Below are positions 24,867 to 32,898 of a stretch of 46,626 nucleotides of DNA, piece by piece (within the stretch, counting starts at the first letter, position 1; every line of letters starts with the position of its first letter). Location: NCBI GenBank assembly GCA_905215015.1, contig CAJMOS010000008.1, forward strand, positions 1 to 46,626, read 5' to 3'. Origin of the DNA: an uncultured bacterium. Lineage in GTDB: Bacteria > Spirochaetota > Spirochaetia > Sphaerochaetales > Sphaerochaetaceae. The translations under genes were made by a program, and so were the position numbers. Below the pieces are notes generated by a model. The model was given only the letters and a program-made list of their open reading frames with translations, did not search any database and was not told the DNA's origin.

Positions 24867-27800
24867 ATGAGCAACAAGAAATCACGCAGATATGAAGAGC
24901 AGGTGTCGGTCGTCCGCCAACGTCTGAATGGACGCGACTATGTATTGGGACTCGATCTTGGCGTAGGATCCATCGGTCTGGCCGTGGTCGCACAAGACGC
25001 AATCAACGATACGCTGTATCCGACCGATATCGTTTTTACCACTTCACGTATCTTCACGCCTTCAAAAGGCGCGGCTGAGAGGCAGCTCAGCAGAGGCCAA
25101 CGCAACGCCATCCGGCACAAGAGACATAGATTGCAATACCTGTGGAAGCTGTTGGCAGAGCGTCAGCTGATGTTGCCATATTCCGAGAAAGAAACCCCTG
25201 ATCCAGCTGTCCTCCGGTTTCCGGAAGAGGTGAGAAGGGAAAATCCGTATGACCTTCGTCTGAAAGGCCTCAAGGAACAGCTGACGTTGCCTGAAATTGG
25301 GTATGCAATCTACCATATCGCCAACCATCGTGGTTCCTCTTCCATTCGCACTTTCCTCGACGAGAAGGAAAGCGCCGAGGAAAAGAAAGCCAAAGAGCAA
25401 GAGCGCAAGGCTGAAGAAATTGCAAAAACGAAAGGGCTTTCAACCTTTATAGAGGTGATTACCGCGTTCAATAATGAGGGCCTTGTCGGCTATCGCAATA
25501 TAAAAAAACGAATGGATTCAGCTATTCCCATGCCAACAAGGGATATCATCTTGAACGAATTAAATAAACTTCTGAAGACACAGAAGCAATTTTATCCAGA
25601 GCTTGATGATGCATACTGTGACAGGATTTGCGATGCGGTGATGTATGAGAACGAGAAAATCGTGCCCGAAGCGGGTTCTTGTCCCTATTTTCCCAACGAG
25701 CAGAAATTGCCGAAATGCCATTTCCTGAATGAGGAACGGAGACTGTGGGAAGCTTTGAACAATGCGCGTGTATGGATGCCTGTCCAAGTTCCTGGGCAAC
25801 GGATTGTTCGACGAGAGGAGCGTCCGTTTACCGATGAGGAACGCAAAGTATTCTTTGCCCATTTGCGCGAGGGGGAGAACTTGAATGTCACATTGGTCAA
25901 GAAGCTGTTCCCGAAATACAAGATTGCAGACCAGATATTGCTTCAAGGCAAGATGAGGGACAAACAGGAAATCAAGGGCTTCCGATTCAAGACGTTGGAG
26001 AACAAAGGCTTTTGGAAACGCTTCAGCGAAGACCAGCAGGACGACTTTTTCGCTACATGGACCAACACCCCTGATGACGAGAAGTTGAAAAGAGTGCTGG
26101 AGTCATCACGCTTCGGCCTGTCTGCGCAGGAAGCTGACGACGCCCTGAATACGGTCCAGCTTGTCGGTGATTATGCGCCGATTGGCAAGACGGCGATGAT
26201 GCTGATTATGAAGCATTTGGAGGATGGAGCAACTTACACAGAAGCTGTTCAACAGTGCGTGGATGATGGTGAACTACAGGAGCAGGTCACAAAAGAGGTC
26301 TTTGACAGGCTTCCCTATTATGGCCAAGTTGTTCCCTACACCACCCAGGCAATCATGGGCAAAGCCTGGCATAGTGCATTTCGTGACAAAGTTGATACTC
26401 CGTCATTCACAAAGCCTGATGTGAACTTCCTCGAACAAAAATACGGAAGAATCGCCAACCCTGTCGTCCACCAGACATTGAACGAACTGAGGAAAGTGGT
26501 GAATGAAGTAATGGAGGTGATGGGGAAGAAACCGAGCGAGGTTGTCGTCGAGATGGGCCGAGAGCTCAAGGTGGGAGCGGAAAGAAGAGAGGAAATCTCG
26601 ATGGAACAATCCAAGAGGGAAAAGGACGCAGAGCGGATTTTTTCTTCCTACTGTTTGCCAAACAAACTTCCCAAGAGCTATATCCAGACATTCCGGCTTT
26701 GGGAACAGCAGAACAAGGTTTGCCCGTACTGCCTGGATCCTATCAGTGTGGACGATATCGTGAACCATCGAGTCGATATCGATCATATCCTTCCTCAGGC
26801 GGATACTGCGGAGAGTCGCGAGCAAAACAAGGTTGTGGTTCACAAGCATTGTAATCTGGAGAAAGGAAAACGGACTCCCTTTGCTGCATTTTCCGGAAAG
26901 GCAAACTGGAAGGAAGTCTTGCAATATGTTCAGACGACAGATGGCATGAAAGGGAAGGCATGGAGGTTCGAACTGGATGACGAAGCCTACCAGAAATACC
27001 TTGGGTCAAAAGGTTTTATTTCCCGGTTCGGTACGGACAACAGCTATATCGCCAAAGTGGCACAGCAGTATCTCGCATGTCTGTTTGATAAACCAACGCA
27101 TGTAAGGACCTTGAAAGGAGGAGAGACGGCCTTGTTGAGGAATGGCTGGCACCTACAGCGGGTCGATAATGAGCTGGCGGATTTGCATGGTCCGAGGCCG
27201 GAAGAGAAGGAACTCAGCAAAAAGGACCGCACCGATAACCGCCATCATTCGCTTGATGCGATTGTCGCGGCATATTGCACTCGGTCGTATGTGAAGTTGA
27301 TCAACACCATGCATGCCCAAGGCAAGACAGCCCAGGAAATCCTTGATGCGCTTCCGGTTCCCCATTACCTTGACCGAAGTGATTTAAGTCATGCCGACCA
27401 GATCAATCTGTTCCAAAAACAAGTTTATTCCTTCTTGCATGATTACGGCTTTATCAGTCAAAAGATTGATAACCAAGTGAACGGTACGTTACTCAAAGCG
27501 ACCAGATATTCCGTGATTGCGGCAAGTGGAGACGATTTGGTCTGCGTGGTCAAAAAGCGTATCTCTGGCTTAAAGGTCAAGGACGGCACAATCGAAGAGA
27601 TCAAGAAAGGAATCAACGGGAGATTCGCATTCAACCCGAAGAGATTTCCTGCATTTGCCAATCAGATTAAGGAGCTGCAAGACTGGAATGCCAGGATATT
27701 GACCCAATACGAGCAGACTCTTGAAAAGGCAAGACATGCACTGGAACAGGAAAATGAAGAGGCGAACGCCCATGGAAAGCGTGTAATTGCCATTACTCCT

Positions 27801-28379
27801 GCCTCGGTAAGCAAAAAGGCGTTGCAACTGTGTGGTGGATATTACTTCCTTCTCTCCAACAACTCACGGAAAAAGGTCTTTGTAACCAAGGAACCGACAG
27901 CGAATGGGAACGGAGAAGCCTTCGACACGGGAAACAATTTGTGCTTGGATTTGTATCATGATGCAAATGGCAAATTGCAGGGAGAAATCATTCGGAAAGT
28001 GTATGCCATGGATTCCGACTATCAACCCGACTATAAGAAGGCCGGATACCGCTTGTTCGAGCGCCTTTATCAAGGGGATATTCTGGAAATCAACCAAGAG
28101 CCACCGAAAGTTGGCGAGGCGTGGGGAAAGCTAGAGACCACTTCATTTGCTCCGGTGGGGAATGCAACTCTTCATAGGCGATTCGTCCAAATTCAGACAT
28201 TCACTGAAGTTGGAAATGGAATACCGATTTATATCAGTAATATAGCGAAAGCTCACAATGGGCAAGATGCAAGCTTTAATGTTGGGGTGATGGGGAAATA
28301 CTGTCCTCGAAAGGTCTCTCTATCTCCTGCAGGTTTTGTGAATTTTGTCTCACCGATCTTGCAGGACGAGGAGCCATGA
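24867..28379 (+). CDS. cas9: CRISPR-associated endonuclease Cas9, type II-C
   Basis: A 1170-residue RNA-guided DNA nuclease. RuvC-I is VLGLDLGVGSIG with D30; the arginine-rich bridge helix follows at about residue 70 (AERQLSRGQRNAIRHKRHRL). RuvC-II is EVVVEMGREL with E562. The HNH domain spans roughly 600-680 with CPYCLDP at 619, H640 in VDIDHILPQ, and NLEKGKRTP. RuvC-III is NRHHSLDAIVAAY with H793, H794 and D797. All catalytic residues are present, so the enzyme should cut both strands. It resembles, from memory, the Cas9 of Sphaerochaeta. With cas1 and cas2 only, and no csn2 or cas4, the system is II-C. The region is more AT-rich than its flanks. The ribosome site is weak. Confidence 0.97.
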   Translation: MSNKKSRRYEEQVSVVRQRLNGRDYVLGLDLGVGSIGLAVVAQDAINDTLYPTDIVFTTSRIFTPSKGAAERQLSRGQRNAIRHKRHRLQYLWKLLAERQLMLPYSEKETPDPAVLRFPEEVRRENPYDLRLKGLKEQLTLPEIGYAIYHIANHRGSSSIRTFLDEKESAEEKKAKEQERKAEEIAKTKGLSTFIEVITAFNNEGLVGYRNIKKRMDSAIPMPTRDIILNELNKLLKTQKQFYPELDDAYCDRICDAVMYENEKIVPEAGSCPYFPNEQKLPKCHFLNEERRLWEALNNARVWMPVQVPGQRIVRREERPFTDEERKVFFAHLREGENLNVTLVKKLFPKYKIADQILLQGKMRDKQEIKGFRFKTLENKGFWKRFSEDQQDDFFATWTNTPDDEKLKRVLESSRFGLSAQEADDALNTVQLVGDYAPIGKTAMMLIMKHLEDGATYTEAVQQCVDDGELQEQVTKEVFDRLPYYGQVVPYTTQAIMGKAWHSAFRDKVDTPSFTKPDVNFLEQKYGRIANPVVHQTLNELRKVVNEVMEVMGKKPSEVVVEMGRELKVGAERREEISMEQSKREKDAERIFSSYCLPNKLPKSYIQTFRLWEQQNKVCPYCLDPISVDDIVNHRVDIDHILPQADTAESREQNKVVVHKHCNLEKGKRTPFAAFSGKANWKEVLQYVQTTDGMKGKAWRFELDDEAYQKYLGSKGFISRFGTDNSYIAKVAQQYLACLFDKPTHVRTLKGGETALLRNGWHLQRVDNELADLHGPRPEEKELSKKDRTDNRHHSLDAIVAAYCTRSYVKLINTMHAQGKTAQEILDALPVPHYLDRSDLSHADQINLFQKQVYSFLHDYGFISQKIDNQVNGTLLKATRYSVIAASGDDLVCVVKKRISGLKVKDGTIEEIKKGINGRFAFNPKRFPAFANQIKELQDWNARILTQYEQTLEKARHALEQENEEANAHGKRVIAITPASVSKKALQLCGGYYFLLSNNSRKKVFVTKEPTANGNGEAFDTGNNLCLDLYHDANGKLQGEIIRKVYAMDSDYQPDYKKAGYRLFERLYQGDILEINQEPPKVGEAWGKLETTSFAPVGNATLHRRFVQIQTFTEVGNGIPIYISNIAKAHNGQDASFNVGVMGKYCPRKVSLSPAGFVNFVSPILQDEEP

Positions 28380-28380
28380 T

Positions 28381-29292
28381 ATGTGGAGAGTAGTGGATAT
28401 AGGAGGTGCCCAGTATTTTCTCCATGCTGCAGATAACAGCCTTGTCATCGAAAAAGGTGATGAGAAGAAGGCAAAGATACCGTTTGCAGATATCCATTCT
28501 ATCGTATGCCATGGCCTTGGTTGCCGATACTCTGACGAGTTCTTCAAACAAAGTATGGCACATGACATTCCTGTCACGTTCTGCGATGAAAAACATGTCC
28601 CTGTCGGTATGTTGCTGCCGGTGAACCAGCATACCGATTTCTGGGACCGCCAACAGGTGCAGATTGAAGCTACGCTTCCGAGAAAAAAAGACGCGTGGCG
28701 TCAAATTGTGGCAGAGAAGTTGCGCAATCAAGGATTGGTCTTGCAATGGATTGGAAATCCGAAGGGGTTGGCAACATTGCGAATGTTGGCCGAACGTGTT
28801 CGTTCTGGAGATCCTGACAACAAAGAAGCACAAGGTGCCCGGGTGTATTTTTCGTCCTTATTTGGCGAAGATTTTATCCGGCGGAACGACGATATCATCA
28901 ACACTTGGCTGAATTATGGGTATACAATTATCCGTTCCACCGTGGCCCGAGCAGTAGTAGGATGCGGGTTGCTTCCTTCTTTTGGAGTATTTCATTCCCC
29001 GAAACAGAATCCATTCTGCCTGATTGATGATTTGATGGAACCTTTGAGGCCTCTTGTGGACTTTGTCGTCGTCAAAGCCTCGAGCATGGGAATGCAAGTC
29101 GACTTTACCCCAAAGGATAAAAAAGAATTGATGCAATTGACCCAGCAGCCTGTTTTCTTTGAGGCGGAACACACAATTTTAAGCGATGTTGCATCTATGT
29201 ATGTGATGTCGTATCTTCGGTTCTTGAAGAGGGATACAGAAGAAATAGTCTTTCCAAATTTCAGAGAGATATTCCATGCTAGGCCCTTATAA
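28381..29292 (+). CDS. cas1: CRISPR integrase Cas1
   Basis: A 303-residue protein. With Cas2 it integrates new spacers. The usual metal-site regions can be seen: the glutamate in NKEAQGARVYFSSLFG, the histidine in SFGVFHSPKQNPFCL, and the acidic DDLMEPLRP. The start is the ATG at 28381, one base after the cas9 stop and preceded by GAGGAG; the open frame begins earlier but that part lies inside cas9. Confidence 0.96.
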   Translation: MWRVVDIGGAQYFLHAADNSLVIEKGDEKKAKIPFADIHSIVCHGLGCRYSDEFFKQSMAHDIPVTFCDEKHVPVGMLLPVNQHTDFWDRQQVQIEATLPRKKDAWRQIVAEKLRNQGLVLQWIGNPKGLATLRMLAERVRSGDPDNKEAQGARVYFSSLFGEDFIRRNDDIINTWLNYGYTIIRSTVARAVVGCGLLPSFGVFHSPKQNPFCLIDDLMEPLRPLVDFVVVKASSMGMQVDFTPKDKKELMQLTQQPVFFEAEHTILSDVASMYVMSYLRFLKRDTEEIVFPNFREIFHARPL

Positions 29293-29602
29293 TGCTATGT
29301 GGGTGATGGTTGGGTTTGATTTGCCGACTTTAACAAAAGATGATATGAAGTTTGCGAACAGATTCCGTAAAGATCTGACCGACATGGGATTCACACGGTT
29401 CCAACTCTCTTTCTATACCTATTATCTACAATCAAAAGCCCAAGCCGATACAGTGGCCAAAAAGGTCCGCGCTTGTGTTCCCCCCAACGGCCATGTCTGC
29501 ATATTCTTTATTACTGACAAGCAATTTGGCATGATTCGTAACTACTTTGGTGGCAGAAAAGTGAGTGTCGACGTCCCGGAACAGGGTCTATTGTTTGAAT
29601 AA
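29276..29602 (+). CDS. cas2: CRISPR adaptation protein Cas2
   Basis: A 108-residue protein, typical for II-C Cas2. It contains MWVMVGFDLPTLTKDDMK with the conserved aspartate after the first strand, then FRKDLTDMGFTRFQLSFYTYY. It overlaps cas1 by 17 bases. The ATG at 29276 has GAGAG upstream; ATG at 29297 is a possible alternative. Its stop codon overlaps the T-run of the minus-strand tracrRNA, so the two transcripts converge. Confidence 0.94.
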   Translation: MLGPYNAMWVMVGFDLPTLTKDDMKFANRFRKDLTDMGFTRFQLSFYTYYLQSKAQADTVAKKVRACVPPNGHVCIFFITDKQFGMIRNYFGGRKVSVDVPEQGLLFE

Positions 29603-29677
29603 AAAAGAGCCCCAACGAGGGGGCATTTGGCAACTTAAGTCTTATTAGACTCAGTTATCCTTCTTTGATATGATATC
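29601..29677 (-). ncRNA. tracrRNA of the type II-C system
   Basis: Read on the minus strand. The first 31 bases (29674 down to 29644) are an anti-repeat that pairs with repeat positions 1-31. Only position 17 is a true mismatch; the changes at positions 1, 4, 6 and 9 all keep G-U pairs. A small hairpin AGUCU-AAUA-AGACU follows, as in the nexus region of known tracrRNAs. The end is a GCCCC-6-GGGGC hairpin (29609-29624) and a run of six U. Length is about 77 bases. It should pair with crRNA, be cut by RNase III and load Cas9. Confidence 0.88.
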
Positions 29678-29680
29678 TAT

Positions 29681-29709
29681 AGTCTATGCCAAGAATTCTG
29701 AGTAGTCAA
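29681..29709 (-). promoter_or_regulatory. tracrRNA promoter
   Basis: On the minus strand TTGACT (29704-29709), 17 bases, TAGACT (29681-29686). The start of transcription would fall at 29674-29677, exactly at the 5' edge of the anti-repeat. Confidence 0.75.
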
Positions 29710-29736
29710 GTTCTTGTCAGTAGGACATGTTGGACG

Positions 29737-29904
29737 GTTGGGCTTAGTTATCGTTCTTTGATATGATTAAACCCGAATGCTTGCATGATGATCCTGTTGT
29801 GCGTTGGGCTTAGTTATCGTTCTTTGATATGATTAAACCGAGATTCTGAAACGAACAGATTGATACTTGTTGGGCTTAGTTATCGTTCTTTGATATGATT
29901 AAAC
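29737..29904 (+). CRISPR. CRISPR array: three identical 36-base repeats, two 30-base spacers
   Basis: Repeats at 29737-29772, 29803-29838 and 29869-29904 are identical and run from GTTGGGCTTA to ATGATTAAAC. Spacers are 29773-29802 and 29839-29868. Within each repeat, positions 23-31 read TGATATGAT, an extended -10 element, with TTGGGC at positions 2-7 eighteen bases before it. Each repeat can therefore promote its own crRNA starting in the next spacer, as reported for Neisseria II-C arrays. Confidence 0.97.
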
Positions 29905-29952
29905 ACCACTCCCATAAGGGTACACGGTGTAAGCAAATGGACGAGCAGGGCT

Positions 29953-30017
29953 ACAGGAAAAGGGGACGGTGACGTCCCTTTTCCTGTCTCTGGATATCTG
30001 TTTTTTCCTGTCTATGG
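29953..30017. repeat. REP-like hairpin followed by a 15-base near-identical direct repeat
   Basis: 29953-29968 pairs with 29973-29987 (15 base pairs, one bulge, loop GTGA). The end of the stem starts a direct repeat: 29979-29993 and 30003-30017 share TTTTCCTGTCT.TGG with one difference, 24 bases apart. The hairpin looks like a REP-type element or a terminator with a delayed T-run (30001-30006). It sits between the CRISPR array and the next operon and may mark the edge of the acquired segment. Confidence 0.5.
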
Positions 30018-30041
30018 TATGATGGGGGCGAGGATTTTGCT

Positions 30042-30872
30042 ATGGAACAATTGATGATGAAGTTGAAGGCTTCATGCGAGGCCATTCGGGCAAGGATCGG
30101 CTCTGAACCGATTGAGATCGGTATGGTTCTGGGAAGCGGACTGGGCGAGCTTGGAGACGAGATTGAGGATGCGGTGGCTATCCCTTACCGGACCATTCCC
30201 CATTTTCCAGTTTCGACCGTGCCTGGCCACAAAGGCCAGTTCGTATTCGGGAGACTGGAGGGCCGGCGTGTCGCCTGCATGCAGGGACGTTTCCATTTCT
30301 ACGAGGGCTACGGCATGGACCAGGTCGTCTATCCGATCCAGACCATGAAGATGCTTGGTATCGAGAATCTGTTGCTGACCAACGCGGCGGGATGCGTGAA
30401 CACCGGATGGAAGCCGGGAGATTTGATGCTGATCAAAGACCAGATCAAGCTGATTCCCGATAGTCCGCTACGTGGACCCAACCCCGATGAACTGGGAGAA
30501 CGCTTCTTTGACATGTCCAATGCTTACGACAAGGGCCTTCGCGCCTATGCAAGACAGTGCGCGGAAAAACTCGGGATTCCCCTTCGCGAGGGAGTGTACC
30601 AGTTGTTTACCGGCCCGAACTTCGAGACGCCTGCCGAGGTACGTGTGGCACGCTTGTTTGGAGCCGATGCGGTGGGCATGTCCACCGTTCCCGAGGCAAT
30701 CGCCGCGAGCCACATGAAGATGCGCACCATGGGCATCTCCTGCCTTACCAACATGGCAGCCGGAATCCTCGACCAACCCTTGAACCACCAGGAAGTGCTG
30801 GAGACCGGCGAGCGGGTGAAGAAAGGCTTTCAACTCCTGGTGAAGGAGATTGTCCGCGGATGGCCGATGTGA
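30042..30872 (+). CDS. punA: Purine-nucleoside phosphorylase (trimeric, PNP class II)
   Basis: A 276-residue enzyme that splits inosine or guanosine with phosphate into base and ribose-1-phosphate. Family signatures are clear: MVLGSGLG near residue 30, IPHFPVSTVPGHKGQF, GRFHFYEGY, LLTNAAGCVN, GPNFETPAEVR, and GMSTVPEAI with NMAAGILDQPLNHQEV near the end. Length matches the trimeric enzymes. It heads a four-gene operon with tight overlaps. GAGGA precedes the start. Confidence 0.95.
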   Translation: MEQLMMKLKASCEAIRARIGSEPIEIGMVLGSGLGELGDEIEDAVAIPYRTIPHFPVSTVPGHKGQFVFGRLEGRRVACMQGRFHFYEGYGMDQVVYPIQTMKMLGIENLLLTNAAGCVNTGWKPGDLMLIKDQIKLIPDSPLRGPNPDELGERFFDMSNAYDKGLRAYARQCAEKLGIPLREGVYQLFTGPNFETPAEVRVARLFGADAVGMSTVPEAIAASHMKMRTMGISCLTNMAAGILDQPLNHQEVLETGERVKKGFQLLVKEIVRGWPM

Positions 30873-31309
30873 CAATCGCGCGCCTGGTCGACCGGCTTGG
30901 CCTTGAGCCGCTCAGGGAAGGAGGCATGGGGGTGAAGGTCTATACGCACCGTTCTGGCTCCTCCCTGCTCGGTACCACCAGCTATGTGCTGGTGACGGAT
31001 TCTTGCCGTCAGGTGCTGCACAGGCTTTCCTCCGAACAGACATGGTGCTATCTTGAGGGCAATGGCGCCAGCCAGCTGGTGTTGCTGCCCGATGGTGGAT
31101 GGCGTCATTACGACCTCGGGTTGGCATCCGAAGGGAAGAAGGCGGTCTCCATCGTCCCCGGCGGATGCTGGCAGGCAGTAAAATGTGACGGATGGGCGCT
31201 GTTTTCCGTGCTGAGCGTTCCCCCTGCCAAGCTGGAGGAAACCCAACTGTGGGACAAGACGCTTGCTCCATGTTGGGATGGTAAGGAGCTCGCTGACTTT
31301 GGAGGGTGA
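30860..31309 (+). CDS. Cupin protein of the DUF985 (Cupin_5) family
   Basis: A 149-residue protein with a single cupin fold: LGLEPLREGGMGVKVY, SSLLGTTSYVLVT, SEQTWCYLEGNGASQLVLL and the closing LAPCWDGKELADFG. Biochemical function of this family is not established to my knowledge. The start is the ATG at 30860, inside the end of the phosphorylase gene (13-base overlap), with AGGAG upstream; the much longer open frame is a shadow of that gene. Confidence 0.8.
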   Translation: MADVTIARLVDRLGLEPLREGGMGVKVYTHRSGSSLLGTTSYVLVTDSCRQVLHRLSSEQTWCYLEGNGASQLVLLPDGGWRHYDLGLASEGKKAVSIVPGGCWQAVKCDGWALFSVLSVPPAKLEETQLWDKTLAPCWDGKELADFGG

Positions 31310-31312
31310 GAA

Positions 31313-31996
31313 ATGAAGATCCTTTGTATTTCCGACCAAGTGGATCCCATCGTCTATTCCAAATATAGCAAAGAGACCTACAAGGACGTCGACTTGGTCA
31401 TCTCGGCCGGCGACCTTCCCTTGAAATACTATGAGTACATCATCTCCACCCTGAACAAGGAGCTTGTCTTTGTCTTCGGCAACCACAACCTCGAGCGCCT
31501 CAGCCAGTTCGTTAATGACGGACGCTCGCTCCTTCCCGGCTATGCTCCTGCGGCGTTGCTTCCCGAGTATGACGGGGAGTGTCTGGAAGGAAAGGTCTTC
31601 TATGACAAGAAACACGACCTGATCATCGGAGGATTGGGGGGATGCAAGCGGTACAACCTTGGCAGGCACCAGTACACCGAGAGGGAAATGCGGTGGAGGA
31701 TATTCCGCATGCTTCCCAAACTCTACTGGAACAAACTTGTCCACGGCCGTTACATCGACATCCTTGTCACCCACGCCGCTCCCTTCGGAATCAACGACGA
31801 GCCCGACCCCTGCCACGAAGGCTTCCACGCCCTTCTCGCATTCATGCACAAATTCAAACCGGCGTACCTTTTGCATGGTCATATCCATCTTACTGACTTC
31901 AACGCTCCTCGGATCGCGACCTTTGAACAGACGACAGTGATCAATGTCTATCAGAAATTCCTGCTCGAGGATGACAAGCTTGGAGGGAAACGGTGA
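31313..31996 (+). CDS. Metallophosphoesterase (calcineurin-like)
   Basis: A 227-residue cytoplasmic phosphoesterase. The dimetal motifs are D8 (ISDQVD), D34 (SAGDLP), N57-H58 (FGNHN), a histidine in VTHAAP and LLHGHIHLTDF. The first motif is usually DxH; here position 10 is valine, so one metal ligand is missing or supplied differently. It starts three bases after the cupin gene with GGAGG just before, and overlaps the next gene by GTGA. The substrate is unknown. Confidence 0.88.
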   Translation: MKILCISDQVDPIVYSKYSKETYKDVDLVISAGDLPLKYYEYIISTLNKELVFVFGNHNLERLSQFVNDGRSLLPGYAPAALLPEYDGECLEGKVFYDKKHDLIIGGLGGCKRYNLGRHQYTEREMRWRIFRMLPKLYWNKLVHGRYIDILVTHAAPFGINDEPDPCHEGFHALLAFMHKFKPAYLLHGHIHLTDFNAPRIATFEQTTVINVYQKFLLEDDKLGGKR

Positions 31997-32898
31997 ACCA
32001 GTTTTTCAACTTGGCCAATGACGATTTCGAGAAGGCGAAACGGCGTGGCCAGATGCAGGCGCTCCTGTCCGGCCTACGCTGGAAGAATACCAACCTGCTC
32101 TCGCTGTATGACGTGACCCGGTTGATCAAGCCTAAAGGAGAGACCTATCGGGGCATGCAGACCATCCCCGTCAAGAACATCATCGGCAGCGAGGGCCGCT
32201 ACCACGACTTTTCCCTTGCTTTCTACCCGAAGAAGGAAATGTTGCGCGCCCGTTGGCGCTCGATTGACGAGCTGAACAGGGAGAACGTGATCCTCCCGCC
32301 GATTTCCGTCTACAAGCTGGGACCCAACTATTTCGTGCGCGACGGGAACCACCGGGTCTCGGTGGCGAAGATGATGGGAATCGACTATATCGACGCCGAA
32401 GTGGTCGAGCTGGACAGCGAGATCAAGCTGAAGCCCGGCATGACCATGAAGGAACTGCAGGCCGAGGTATGCGCCTATGAGCGCAACCGGTTCATCTCCC
32501 AGTACAAGGCCGACACCTTCCTGCCGATGGACAGGATCACCAGCAACTCCCCCGGTTTCTATGCCGAGCTGGTCAACCATATCCAGGTCCACAAGTACTT
32601 CATCAACCAGGGCGTGGAGGGGGAAATCAGCTTCGCCGACGCCGCGAGAAGCTGGTATGAGCACGTCTATGAGCCGATTGTCGAGGAAATCCGCAAGGAG
32701 CACATCCTCTCCAAGTTCCCAGGCAAGACCGAGGGGGACCTCTACATGTGGATTGTCCGCCACTGGGACGAGATGAAACGCCAGGAGGGGCAGGACGTCA
32801 CCATCGCCGAAGCGGCCAGCGATTACAAGAAGCGCTTTAGCAAGGGGTGGCTCTGGCGCCTGGGGGAACGTCTCAAAGTGTTGGTCGGACGGGACTGA
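31993..32898 (+). CDS. ParB/sulfiredoxin-fold protein of unknown role
   Basis: A 301-residue protein starting at GTG that overlaps the phosphoesterase stop. A segment at about residues 65-135 resembles the ParB nuclease-like fold: IPVKNIIGSEGR, then the motif VRDGNHRVSVAKMMGIDYI. The rest is helical and charged, without the ParB helix-turn-helix. Similar DGNHRVSVA motifs occur in conserved proteins whose function is not known to me. It is the last gene of the phosphorylase operon and its stop touches the stop of the convergent flavodoxin gene with no gap. Confidence 0.6.
   Translation: MNQFFNLANDDFEKAKRRGQMQALLSGLRWKNTNLLSLYDVTRLIKPKGETYRGMQTIPVKNIIGSEGRYHDFSLAFYPKKEMLRARWRSIDELNRENVILPPISVYKLGPNYFVRDGNHRVSVAKMMGIDYIDAEVVELDSEIKLKPGMTMKELQAEVCAYERNRFISQYKADTFLPMDRITSNSPGFYAELVNHIQVHKYFINQGVEGEISFADAARSWYEHVYEPIVEEIRKEHILSKFPGKTEGDLYMWIVRHWDEMKRQEGQDVTIAEAASDYKKRFSKGWLWRLGERLKVLVGRD

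Noticed and set aside
28345..28380. An earlier start for cas1 inside cas9
   Set aside because: The ATG at 28381 has a good ribosome site and begins the normal Cas1 sequence.
29644..29674. A fourth, degenerate CRISPR repeat ahead of the array
   Set aside because: The pattern of G-U-preserving changes, the abrupt end of identity and the flanking promoter and terminator show it to be the tracrRNA anti-repeat.
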